Positions 1 to 9,760 of a stretch of DNA of 45,013 bases are shown in pieces (the stretch's first letter is position 1; each line of letters starts with the position of its first letter). A program made the translations under genes and the position numbers. The notes beneath the pieces were generated by a model, which saw nothing but the letters and a program-made list of their open reading frames with translations, did no database searches and had not been told where the DNA came from. The stretch spans positions 34,217 to 79,229 of the forward strand of contig NMRA01000843.1 of the NCBI GenBank assembly GCA_002633005.1, in the 5' to 3' direction. The stretch is from Phoronis australis. Lineage: Eukaryota > Phoronida > Phoronidae.

Positions 1-179
1 AAACCTAACGGTAAAGGGTCGTTACCGGAAAGCGGCGGCAGGCTGTGAGGTAAAGCAGGAGGTAGCGGTCCAAGTCCGGTGGCGGAGACAGCAGTAGGCT
101 GAGGCGCTGGTGCAGGGGCGGTGGTCGATGAAGAAGAGAGCGATGGCACAGGAGTGGATGGCAGCAGTAGTAACTTTAT
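1..179 (-). CDS. Possible proline/serine/alanine-rich exon, cut by the window edge
   Basis: On the minus strand an AG at 181-180 is followed by an open frame that runs to the window edge. The translation is low complexity, rich in Pro, Ser, Thr, Ala and Leu (for example STTAPAPAPQPTAVSATG). The base composition is clearly more GC-rich than the following 2.5 kb, which is what first suggests coding. It lies downstream of the trypsin-like protease exons on the same strand and could be a later exon of that gene. However, the proline-rich frame does not match the exit phase of the last protease exon, so an intervening exon would be needed. A second frame is also open over most of it. Function unknown; coding status unproven. 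Confidence 0.28.
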   Translation of the reverse strand, partial: MKLLLLPSTPVPSLSSSSTTAPAPAPQPTAVSATGLGPLPPALPHSLPPLSGNDPLPLG

Positions 180-317
180 CTAGAATTCATTTCATCTTTG
201 AATGTTTCTACTCGACTTTTGATCTCGTTGGGATATTCCCAGATGAAACGAATTCAGGATAACATATTATAGTAGTATACCTATATACATGTATGTAAGA
301 TAACCTATTTAGGCCTA

Positions 318-386
318 ACACACACACACGCACGCACGCACGCACGCACGCACGCACACACGCACGCACACATGTGTGTGTGTGTG
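318..386. repeat. (CA/CG)n-(TG)n microsatellite
   Basis: Alternating CACA and CGCACGCA units run from about 318 to 372 and are followed at once by a TGTGTG tract. The left and right halves are complementary, so the tract can fold on itself. Purely alternating purine-pyrimidine sequence of this type can also adopt Z-DNA. Confidence 0.9.
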
Positions 387-1059
387 AACATTTGTTTCGC
401 GGCGATATCTTATTGTTATATGTGCTTTGGCGTGTTGTTACATGAAGTTATATCTATATCAAGCCTACTCACGCGTGCAAAGTGACCAAGATAATCCTTG
501 ATGTTAAATAACTACTAAAGTTTTATTTCACATTGAATTTGATAAGAATTTTCACTTTGTGAGATATTCAAGTTAAAACGATGTTCAATCATAATAAAAC
601 TTGATACGCATGTGCGTGCAGCAGTGTGTCGCTTTGGCTTTGATGATTATCGTAGATTCCTATGTTTATTTTCCTGTCGCATGTTTTGGAATGAAAATAC
701 AGCTGTAGTAATAGAAATGTTTCCCTGTTGATGACAACACAGGAGAATAACGGTGTTTGAGGCAAAAGGAAAGTATCCCAAAAAGCAGATTTTACGTTAC
801 CAGGAGAGCCTAGGAATGCTGTGAGCACACGATTGTCTTTAAAAAATGCATACTCGATATTAGGCTGCAATTAGCTGTAAATAGTATTATTTCTAAGTTA
901 ATATATCCTGTATCCGTCCATAAGAAAAACGTTTTCGTTTGATTTGAATGTGTTGTAATATCGTGTATCAACCCACTCATGGAACATAGGACGCAATAAA
1001 TGACTCCACTTTAACCTGCAAAAACATTTTGGTCCTTTAAACAAGGGCAGGAATCAACA
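387..1059. other. Non-coding stretch, nothing recognised
   Basis: AT-rich sequence between the microsatellite and the minisatellite-like region. A 93-codon minus-strand open frame at 589-870 has no recognisable domain and no convincing splice sites, so I treat it as chance. Probably intronic or intergenic relative to the minus-strand protease gene. Confidence 0.5.
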
Positions 1060-1078
1060 ATTGGTCGGAGTTGGCGGA

Positions 1079-1215
1079 CTTGAAAACCAGTCGACTGGAC
1101 TGCAAAAAAATGGCCGGGGTCAAACATGTTGTCAGAACTTCAAAACGCGATAGCCTCACTTAAAAAGAACTACTTGGCTGGACCCAAAACACGATGGCCG
1201 GTGTTATAACCAGTT
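1079..1215. repeat. Degenerate 21-bp repeat arm, inverted relative to the 1501-1722 array
   Basis: Short blocks such as gaaaaccagtcgactggact and ataaccagttggct are reverse complements of the diverged units in the array at 1360-1722 (compare ccaaccaactggttttgaag). The units are much more diverged than in the main array. Together the two tracts form a loose inverted structure around 1216-1360. Confidence 0.5.
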
Positions 1216-1359
1216 GGCTAGAGAACACACACAGCGGTGGGACTTCCTCGGAATTTGGATTTGAATGTCTCGAAGGATTCACGTGTCATCTAATGTTTAC
1301 TTTTCGTACCCGTTTGTTTTGCTCAAATTTTTTCGGCCATTGCGTTTGACCATCGACCA

Positions 1360-1722
1360 AACCGCTTTAATTCCGGCCAACCAGTTCTATTTTTGGGTTC
1401 GGCCATCTGGTTTTGGGGTATCCGCCAATCCGTTTTGAGGTCCGACCATCAAGTTAAAACACCAGCCATATTTGGTTTTGCACTCCAACCAACTGGTTTT
1501 GAAGTCCAGGCAAGTGATTTTGAAGTACGGGCAAGTGGTTTTGAAGTACGGGCAAGTGGTTTTGAAGTCCGGACAAGTGGTTTTGAAGTACGGGCAAGTG
1601 GTTTTGAAGTCCGGGCAAGTGGTTTTGAAGTCCGGGCAAGTGGTTTTGAAGTCCGGGCAAGTGGTTTTGAAGTCCGGGTAAGTAGTTTTGAAGTCCGACA
1701 ATTGGTTTTGAAGTCCAACCAA
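1360..1722. repeat. 21-bp minisatellite (about 11 regular units plus diverged 5' units)
   Basis: From 1501 the sequence repeats every 21 bases, with the core gaagtccgggcaagtggttt and single-base variants (tacggg, ccggac). Eleven units are countable to about 1722. Before 1501 more diverged units can be followed back to about 1360. Because 21 is a multiple of 3 and the unit lacks stops in several frames, it opens overlapping frames on both strands encoding seven-residue repeats such as FEVRASG. Frames open on both strands at once point to a repeat artefact rather than a gene. Confidence 0.9.
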
Positions 1723-2764
1723 TTATTGATTCTCCTTCTTGTTAAAGCTTCATTTCACCTGTTTACTTAGATAAAAAAGAAAATCGAATTAGACATTGTA
1801 CTCCCCGAGGTCAGTCTCATTACATAAGTTTCTTTTTGCTACAAAGAAAACACAGAAACCATCAGTGACACAAGAGAAAACGCTTCAAAGTTTACTACAG
1901 TTGAACCATTTGAAAATGGCGCTGCCTTTGACTCTAGTCGTTGTGGGTTACGAGGTTCTTGTGGGTAACGGAAACGGAATCCTATCACGGTCAGACCAAT
2001 CTTGACATAGTAAAACGAGCAGTTCGATTGATGCTTTAGTTATTTTTTTTTAATTTGAATTATATGCGGATTTGATTTGGATAGAGCTCCTCAACATTTT
2101 GAATGTTGCCCTTTACAATGTATCAATTATTTAACTTTGCTTCCACAATTAATTGTCTACACTTGTTAATTTAGATTTGTAATAGTACAGCTCACTCCAC
2201 TTTGACCATAAATTGTCAAATATATTCATTTATACCTTTAAATGCATTGGCTTTATTTTGATCAACACAGTTTTGTTATTTTATATTCTATACCAGGGTA
2301 GCCATTTTGATGTTTTTGCCGTCTTATAAGTAATATTAGTTGTCACAGTGTTTAATCCAGTTAAGTTGGAAGACCTTCGACCTGCACCTGCAACATCCAA
2401 TACACTGACAATATGAACAGATGAGCGTGTTTATGGCGGGCTGAAAAATGAATTAAAACCGTACCTCTACACTGACTGTAAAAATAATTCATTTGTATAT
2501 TGGTGTACAAAATTGGTAGACAGTCTGGCAACCATGTATTTGTGAACTATTAGACAGATGGCGCTACCAACACATAGCGTACATCCAGGCTAAGGCGACA
2601 CAGTCACCGAGTGCCTTGACGCAGACTAGACTGGTCTCTCACTAGTCAGAAAAGTAACAACGTAGTTCATGCTTGAACCCCAATAGTTTTAAACTACCAG
2701 GCAGCTATACATAAGTTTATTTATAAATAAAATGTTGTTCAAACAATAGCAAATTTGTACTTAC
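1723..2764. other. Non-coding, probably intronic or downstream sequence
   Basis: AT-rich DNA lying downstream of the last visible protease exon on the minus strand. I looked here for the missing catalytic Asp and Ser motifs of the protease and found none. The only open frame of note (plus strand, ATG near 1916, about 30 codons) has no recognisable features. Confidence 0.5.
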
Positions 2765-2995
2765 GTTCATAACTAAGTCCTTTTAATACGTGACAGTTTG
2801 TCATGACGTAAGTTGGACCAACACGGAACCCAGATCCCACTCCTGTGCCGTCTGCTTTTGCCAATAACACTACGGATTGGAGAGCGTCAGAAAGAGACTT
2901 GTGTAACCGTGCCGACATCACGTTCTTACCAGGAGCAAGGAATTGTGTCGTTGAACCGGTAAATTGTGTAGGAGACTGTATGAGTGGGAAGTAAT
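2765..2995 (-). CDS. Trypsin-like serine protease, exon with catalytic His
   Basis: Minus-strand exon of 231 nt bounded by a good acceptor (tatattttccag) and a canonical donor (gtaagt after codon ...YE). It encodes the start of a chymotrypsin-fold peptidase of the trypsin-2/HtrA/FAM111-like type: a small-residue stretch GTGVGSGFRVG (the beta-strand pair before the active site), then YVMTNCHVLKG, in which His of TNCHV matches the catalytic His of the usual T-[NA]-x-H-V motif. Its entry phase (2 nt completing a codon) fits the exit phase of the upstream exon at 3102-3378, so the pair reads through without a stop. The exit is in phase 1. The catalytic Asp and the GxSG serine should lie in later exons, which I could not find in the window. 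Absence of a signal peptide suggests an intracellular enzyme. Confidence 0.72.
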
Positions 2996-3101
2996 CTGGA
3001 AAATATAGAGTTGGTTCATGTAGGAACTCTTACGCTGAAACTGGAATAGAAACAGAAATTCGTTTATCAAATTTGACTCCTTCCTTGAACTTTACAATTA
3101 C

Positions 3102-3378
3102 CTGACTGCCTGATAACCAACTTCAATATGTCCAAGTCACCGTCGTTTCTCCTTTTTACTGTGAAGCTGACTTCCGCCTCACTGTCGGGGATGGTTTTAC
3201 CTTTTGAGCAGGCATAACGTTCGAGCATTGAACTCAACTGCTTCTCATACGGTGCAGCACTCGCCCCAAGACCTTGCTCCGATGAATCCGCAGTCGCTCC
3301 TACAGGCACGTGGGATGGCATTTCATCAGCCTGTTCAACACTTTGGTCCATCCTTCGACCATTTTGTTCCATGTGTTG
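3102..3378 (-). CDS. Exon upstream of the trypsin-like protease domain (acidic/polar linker)
   Basis: Minus-strand open exon ending at a GTAATT donor after ...LVIRQS plus one base. With the 2-nt entry phase of the next exon the joined codon gives Asp and the frame continues into the protease domain, which is the main support for this exon. It begins either at an internal ATG (3372, MEQNGRRMDQSVEQ) or, more likely, at a splice acceptor (catcttcag, exon from 3378), which places CAA CAC before that ATG in phase 0. From the ATG the two exons give 167 residues with the catalytic His at about residue 159. The first 50 residues are polar and probably unstructured. The part from about residue 55 (SEAEVSFTVKRRNDGDL) could be a small beta domain. 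No known domain is recognised before the protease. An upstream out-of-frame ATG would hinder initiation if this were an unspliced first exon. Confidence 0.6.
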
Positions 3379-6300
3379 CTGAAGATGACATTGTGAAATG
3401 AAAGCAATTGGCTATTTTCACACACCAAACGCTTCAAACGACGAGCATGCCCAAGCACTACGAAACACTATGAAACCTCGTCAACTTTGATTATCAAAAG
3501 GGAACAGTCAAGACCAAATGTCCAGTTGTGCAACTATGTTTGAGTGTTAACAGCGGCCTTAGGTAACTTTCACCTCGAAAGTTAACACACTGCATTAGTT
3601 CTCGCTGGTTACCAGAGTGTCAGCTAGGGTAAAAGAGCCGGAAGGTATCATTTAATATTCCTAGGAAATTTTTTTCACCTGCATTTCTGATTGGCTGCTC
3701 TAATTGTCAACAGGTAGCGCTTCATACGTAAACAAGCCGGCATGATGGAGGAAGTGTAAATGTGGATATAGTTTGTGGTCAACTGAAGACAAATCGGTGC
3801 TTAATTATGGGGGTATGTTCAAGACGATTTTGACACTGTAGAGAGAAAAATTGGTTCATAAAGATGTTCACAAGGCTAAAAATTGTTCACAGTCCGCCAT
3901 CACCTTTCTTTGTTGTAAAGCTAACCAACGACTGCCGAGACTACATCAACTATGACACATGCTGCTGAATGATAACTGCAAGTACCTTTCCCCCTAACGG
4001 ACACGCAGGGAACCAGCGAATGAATTAGTAATTCGTCACGTGCAATCAAAGACAAGTTTACATTGAAATATACCTGTTCCAAACATGTACGTGGTCACTT
4101 GATAGAAGTCTGCAACGTAAATTCTTCAAAAGTTGCCTTGCGCCGTGTAGAAAGTCGTACGTCCGTCAATTTGAGATTTTTGAGTTGGGGTGTGATTGGA
4201 CTATATGAATTGACTAGACGTATCGTTGAATAATCAAAGTGTAAGTTGATTAAAGAAAACTACGCGTTGGATAAGCTAAAATGCGCGTTGAGAAAGAGCA
4301 GAACGATGGTCGTTTAAGAAACAAAATTATGCGTTGATTTAGCACATTTCGACGCGCAGAAACGTACGCATTTAAGAACATTTTGATGCTTAATAAGTGT
4401 AGATTGGAAACATTCCGGATTAGTCTATATGTTGGACTATTGCAATGGCGTCCGGAGATTGTGTTAGAGATTACAAATGTCATTTCAACAGGAAGTACTA
4501 GAGCTGCAAACGCAATTAACCGTCATGAAACGGAAACGGTATTGTTTTTTCGTCTCTTGAAATACAAGAAATGCATATAACTGCCATGCTAGCAAAATTC
4601 GGAAACCTCTACCGATCATCATGATCTATTGATTGCTCTGATTACGAGTTTGAATTGGATATGATTTTCCGCCAACTAGGAGCACTGCTCATCTTCAACA
4701 TGACAGTACCACCCACCATGACATTGATAACGCGCAACTGACAGTCTATAGACCAAGCAACAACCGTGGCCTTGACTCACGCCGACTTCTTGTTTCCTGT
4801 CCCCTTTTCATATTATGTCCGTCACGAGGTATGTGGCGTAGCTCCCTCTGGCGATGCTTTAAGTTACAAAACGAATCACCTGGAGCCTGTGGATATCGTT
4901 TTAGATGTGGTATGGTTTCTTAAAACGCTTATTCTTAACTCTGCACGTGAGATATGTTTCTTTGGGTGGTCTGATGATAGCAGTACTAGTAGTAATGAGG
5001 ACCAATATTGACAATGTGGTCGTGATATCAATAACAAAAACAACCAAGTTACTAGCTATGATGATATCGTCTGCGTATCAACTCATAAACTGGTTCATTA
5101 CTTTGTACCTTAAGGAGGTTCTTTATTTCTTCCTTCCAACAGACATCGTAAGCAGTTTTTCTATTCTGTAAAATACGTATTTTAATTCAGATTAAAAATT
5201 AAAATTAAAATGGGTATTAATTTTAAGTCAAAACTGCACTACACAAAACACTTGACCTCCATATGTATTCATGTTCATACATTTTGCCGTTTCTGCAAGG
5301 TTTCATAGTTTGGAAGTTGAGACAAATCTAAGGCTTAAATCAGTTTCTTGAAGAGACCAGGGTGTGAACCACTTTTGGTTCATGACCTACACTTCGATGA
5401 GTTGTAAACAAAGCGTATGGATCAGATGACGACGCTGAAAATTGATTATAAGCTACAGAATGACATCATCAACTGAAGTCAACACACGCTCTGCATCCTT
5501 ATCTATTATGGTTAAACATATTTTCAATAGGTTCGACTCATCTGCATGAGGAGGATACATATACTTGAGCACCCCGTCAAAGACAGTTGAACTCACGGTT
5601 TCCTACAGCTTTGTATTGCATGCATGAGTCTTGTAGAGTAGTTATATTGGAAAATGCCCTGAGGCTTTTGTCTTTAGTTGTTCACCCTTGAGTGTAAATA
5701 AAACTTGCTGAGTAACATTAGTCAATAACATTATATTATCTACTGCACAAAAAGTGGCTAAACCTTTATCTTTCCAATTCCGTATATAGTCTTACAGTTA
5801 GCATAGTTTGCCAACAAAGTCTTCCTAAACATGCTAAGAATTATATGGTGACACTTGGCTTACCTCACAGCCCAACTGCCACCTGCTGGTTTAGTAGTTG
5901 ATGCAGTTATGTTGTACATCCACCAGATTTAATGAGAAACATAATGTATCAATGTTTTATAATGTTAGGTTGCAAGTCACATTTCTAGTCTTATTTTGAA
6001 AATTTCAAAACCTGACATCGTACACTTTTTGCGAACTATTCCCCTATGCTATTTAAACACTTTCAAAACGAAAATTACAAAAAAAACTTCTGTCGCCACC
6101 AATGTGTTAATGATGAGTCTAATTATCTAGTGACTGATAACATCAGCAGCCTGTGGCGTCCAGACCGATGTAATTGCCTTCAACTGCATTGTGTCTTTGA
6201 TCTTTGCTGCAGACTTTACGGTACGTAAACTGGTCGATACGCCCAATGAAGGTCAAGTGCTACCTGAGATTCCTTTCAAAAAGAAATTGCATCATTCGTT

Positions 6301-6389
6301 AGATTTTTTTGCATGAAAATATACATATTTTGCCATCGTTTATATTGTTTATATCTTCTTCGAACCTAATAGTCTTCATGTTTGCCAAA
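3379..6389. other. Non-coding stretch, nothing firmly recognised
   Basis: AT-rich sequence with scattered open frames of fewer than 90 codons, none with a recognisable domain. A CCAAT-type box (gattggctgc at about 3689) would lie about 300 bases upstream of the 3372 ATG on the minus strand. It could mark a promoter if the protease gene starts here rather than continuing upstream. A GTACGT donor-like site at about 6220 follows a Cys-rich plus-strand frame; I could not confirm an exon. Confidence 0.45.
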
Positions 6390-6540
6390 CTTTTATCTTC
6401 CCGTTTCCGTTCAACGCTATCACGTGGTTTTAACCCAGTCCAAACAAGATGCTTTCCCAACAACCTCTCCCTAAAGAAGTTGTTATTCTTTGAATCGCTG
6501 TTTTGGGCGAAAATCTCCGAGGTGAGCCTCACTGCGGAAT
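6385..6540. repeat. Dispersed repeat, copy 1 (related to 9620-9760)
   Basis: About 130 bases align by eye with 9625-9755 in the same orientation. Shared blocks include aaactttt, tcaacgctat, ggttttaacc, a gtcca-aca block, tgctttcc and tctccct, in the same order and spacing. The divergence is considerable, so this is an old interspersed element. A minus-strand open frame of 83 codons crosses it but is absent as an open frame from the second copy, so it is unlikely to be coding. Confidence 0.65.
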
Positions 6541-7334
6541 GAACCTTCAAACCCCGCGGTCGAAGCCCAACAATGCTGTCCGGAAATAATTATTCTCTAT
6601 GAATGATGGACTACGTTAAGAATATTTAAAGTGACGTTATTGGCGAGTAATGTATTTTTTACAATAGTCGCAGCAAGAAATCGAAAGCAACTGCTCGCCA
6701 GTCGCAGTCTAATACCGCCACCGAGCAAAATCTCACTAGTTAAATTTAGTAGCGTGCTTGATTAGTAAAAATACTGGCCCTACTTTCAGCGGATGTCTGC
6801 CCGAAAACAACGAGAATTGGAGACTTCTAACAAAATCACAAAAAACATATTTTGCAGTTATATAGGTATGGTGAAAGCGAAAATTAAAGAATTCTGTCTC
6901 ATCCAACATTTACTGGAGAAACCAGAATATCTGCAAACAACTGAGAATTTGCGACAAAATCACAAGAACACTAAGGATTATGAAGGAACTTAGAAAATTG
7001 TCCAAATTTCTCAACAATCGGAACGATTGGTTATTCTTACAGCTGAACCTGGTCTGCCATCTTTGAGGTAAAACATTCCGAAGTTACATTATTTGTGGGA
7101 ATTTTCCTTCACACTACCATTCAATGTAAGTTTTAGAGAAAAAAAATGATATTTTGGACGCAGAATGACGGTTTTGTGTGCACTCTCGTGACATTATTAC
7201 GAGACTTATGCTGCAACTGTGCATGGAGAAGAATAAACGGGCTCAAGAACATTTACTGCGCAATGAATATGACGACTTTAATTTTTGATAATTTTAAATG
7301 GATTTCCACATGCTATCAGCAAAAAAATAATTTA

Positions 7335-7435
7335 TGCCCGAGATTATCCCATCACAGAATATATAAATCAAACCACGACAGGAACATACACAGTCATCCA
7401 ATCGGATTTAATATAAGCCACCGGTTTACAACACT
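7335..7435. repeat. Dispersed repeat, copy 1 (related to 12938-13030)
   Basis: Shares with 12938-13030 the ordered blocks gagatta/agatta, atatataaatca, a caggaacatacacagt core and a following -tcagatttaat-like block. Same orientation, roughly 90 bases long. The second copy is bordered by ccccgt and acgggg, so it may be a very small inverted-repeat element. It does not look coding. Confidence 0.6.
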
Positions 7436-7979
7436 TTGAGAGAAGTAATTGAAATTTCAAGTACTTTGTTCCGTCATTTTCTCATCTGGTGAGCACTTCG
7501 ACCACTAAATAATCACCAATTATGAAAATGCCAACATCTTAAAAATTAAAAGTAAGAAGCACCCCAGCCACCGATAAAAGTACACGTTGGCCCTAAATCA
7601 CATTGCTGTAGAAAAAAAACTTATTAACAATATGAAGGAGTTGGCTATAGCAAAAGGACTATCCTTCCATTAGGTCATACATTAGAGACTGCAAAATGTA
7701 ACGCAAATAAATATGTTTGATGAAAAACGTCCCCCAAACGTGATTGTTTGTCAGTTGAACATATCTACCAAAATGATTTAGAACTTCCATTCTCTGTAGA
7801 ATTACAAACATGCAGGAAAATGTTATGTCCAAGAACTCAGAATCACATAATTTCAAACCCAAAACTGTACTACTCATCACATGGTTGAATTTCACCAAAC
7901 ATATCGAAATTATTACGATTCGATTTATTTTCCGTTGTAACATGAAGTTAGTGTTAAGAACTTTGACCTAGACTCATCC

Positions 7980-8242
7980 TTTGTGAAGATATGAATATCT
8001 TCGTCTATTTATTTTGGTGTTTACATTTTTTACTTCTAAATCTATAGAAACGCACGTCTGGCGGAAAGTTTTGACCAAAACGTTTATTGCATATGGTGCA
8101 CTATGACTTAAAATCGATTTACTGAAGGTATGAATATTTTTGTTGATCTAAGTGACTTTTTGTGTATGTGTTTCCATGGAAACGCACATCTAGAAGAGTG
8201 TTTTGACCAAAACTTTTTATTGCATATGTTTTTGATGCACTG
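7980..8242. repeat. Imperfect direct repeat of about 130 bp (two units)
   Basis: Two successive units share, in order, gaagatatgaatatctt/gaaggtatgaatatttt, a gaaacgcac-tct block, gttttgaccaaaac and ttttattgcatatg. The first unit covers about 7985-8105 and the second about 8125-8242. Non-coding, old tandem duplication. Confidence 0.75.
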
Positions 8243-8429
8243 TGTCGAGAACTATGTCCTTGTAGCCGAAATGAGATGGTCCTGTGAGGGGTAAACAAAA
8301 TTTATTGACTGGATTCCAGACTAAAATGTTTACTTTATTTTTATTTCTGTGTTCAAGACCCGCTTTACGATACACTGTGATTTGCAGTCTTGTCACTTTT
8401 ATTTCATTGACGACCCTCGTATCAAGAAA

Positions 8430-8650
8430 ATGTAAAGACGAAAATCTACAACTGGTGGTACTTGGTGATGATCAAACGAGAGGAAAATCTACAACTGTTA
8501 GTACTTGGTGATGATCAAACGAGAGGAAAATCTACAACTGGTGGTACTTGGTGGTGATCAAACGAGAGGAAAATCTACAACTGGTGGTACTTGGTGGTGA
8601 TCAAACGAGAGGAAAATCTACAACTGTTAGAACTTGGTGATGATCAAACG
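8430..8650. repeat. 43-bp tandem repeat (about 5 units)
   Basis: The unit contains aaaatctacaactggtggta, cttggtgatgatcaaacgag and a short joiner, repeated about every 43 bases from 8438. Variants swap ctggtggta with ctgttagta. Units are 90 percent or more alike by eye, so the array is recent. It ends about 100 bases before the LINE tail at 8750, and so may be part of the same degraded element or a local expansion near it. Confidence 0.88.
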
Positions 8651-8749
8651 AATTTAATATCTTACATGAGATTCGACACTTCCATTGAAGTTGCGAATAG
8701 AAATAGAAATTTCAACGAAATATTTAAATAATCGAGTTTTACACGATTT

Positions 8750-8962
8750 TGATGTGCGAACCACAGACTGGCGGTAGAAACTAGTCGTCACGTAAATGTG
8801 ATATATCAAGACAGAGTGTGTGCATTATGCTCGAGGAATTGTGTTGAGGAGGAATATCACTTTTTGTTAGTTTGCGACGCATTTTCCGAAATCAGAGTTA
8901 AGTTTATAAATGAGAGTCTCTGGACAAGTCCCTCTTTGTTTAAATTTCAGACTTTTATGTAA
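8750..8962 (+). pseudogene. LINE 3' tail: CCHC zinc-binding C-terminus of a reverse transcriptase ORF (fragment)
   Basis: Plus-strand open frame ending in TAA at 8960-8962 encodes a form typical of the extreme C-terminus of non-LTR retrotransposon ORF2 proteins. A basic lead-in NHRLAVETSRHVNV is followed by DRVCALC, then VEEEYHFLLVC, which gives a C-x2-C...H-x4-C zinc knuckle. A final helix-like FSEIRVKFINESL follows. The frame has a TGA just before the conserved stretch and there is no recognisable reverse transcriptase upstream, so this is a 5'-truncated dead copy. The family is not assignable from this fragment alone. Confidence 0.68.
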
Positions 8963-9619
8963 TCCCGATATCTCAGTTGTGAAATATGTACACTACGGAT
9001 CTAAAAAACGGAACAGCTTGTGTATTACTGACTAGTGTGCATAACACTCCAATGATCTTGTTTGCTTGTTTGTTGTACTTTGGGCCGATGGCCATGTGTA
9101 CAAATAAAGGAACGAACGATAATCGATTTATTGTTAATACTCAAAAAGGAACGATTTTGACTGATCCTCATAGTGATCAACACATTTTGTGAGGGGATTA
9201 TTTTGTATTTCACTGGCAGCTGCCACACCAGCGAATTTATTTGCGGGATACATTGTCGTCGCCCAGATGAGTATAGAGTCCTATTTACTGTCGCTGCTCG
9301 AGACACAAAAGGCTTGTACCTAACCGATTTGCGAGAATGTGAGTGTTTTGGAAAGAAATGTTCGAGTTTCTAATCAAACACGCATCCGATACATTAGGAA
9401 TGTCACTACCATTAGCCATATTGCCAGTTTATTGGACATACACACGTTGCAATCCTGTAACTACCCTTGTTGTAAAAAGTACAACGCTTTGCGTTGAGAA
9501 TGACTTCCAAAAAGCTTCCCCAATAACTAAATTTTAAATAAACTATACAAATGCCATTCTTTGATCTTTCGGTCATTAATTTTCTCATCAGGTATATCGT
9601 CTACATCCACGTCACACAA

Positions 9620-9760
9620 TTTCCCCGAAACTTTTCCATTCCTATCAACGCTATGACGCGGTTTTAACCTCGTCCACACATGTTGCTTTCCTAACTACAT
9701 CTCCCTGATAAAATTTTATTTTTCTTTAAATCGGTATTTGGGGCAAAAATATCGATAATC
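9620..9760. repeat. Dispersed repeat, copy 2 (related to 6385-6540)
   Basis: Second member of the pair at 6385-6540, same orientation, with ordered shared blocks such as aaactttt, tcaacgctat, acgcggttttaacc, tgctttcc and tctccct. No coding content. Confidence 0.65.

Noticed and set aside
1387-1770. Overlapping open frames on both strands with seven-residue repeats
   Set aside because: Produced by the 21-bp minisatellite, which is open in several frames at once.
6046-6228. Cys-rich plus-strand frame followed by GTACGT
   Set aside because: No clear acceptor and no domain with that Cys spacing; the opposite strand is partly open too.
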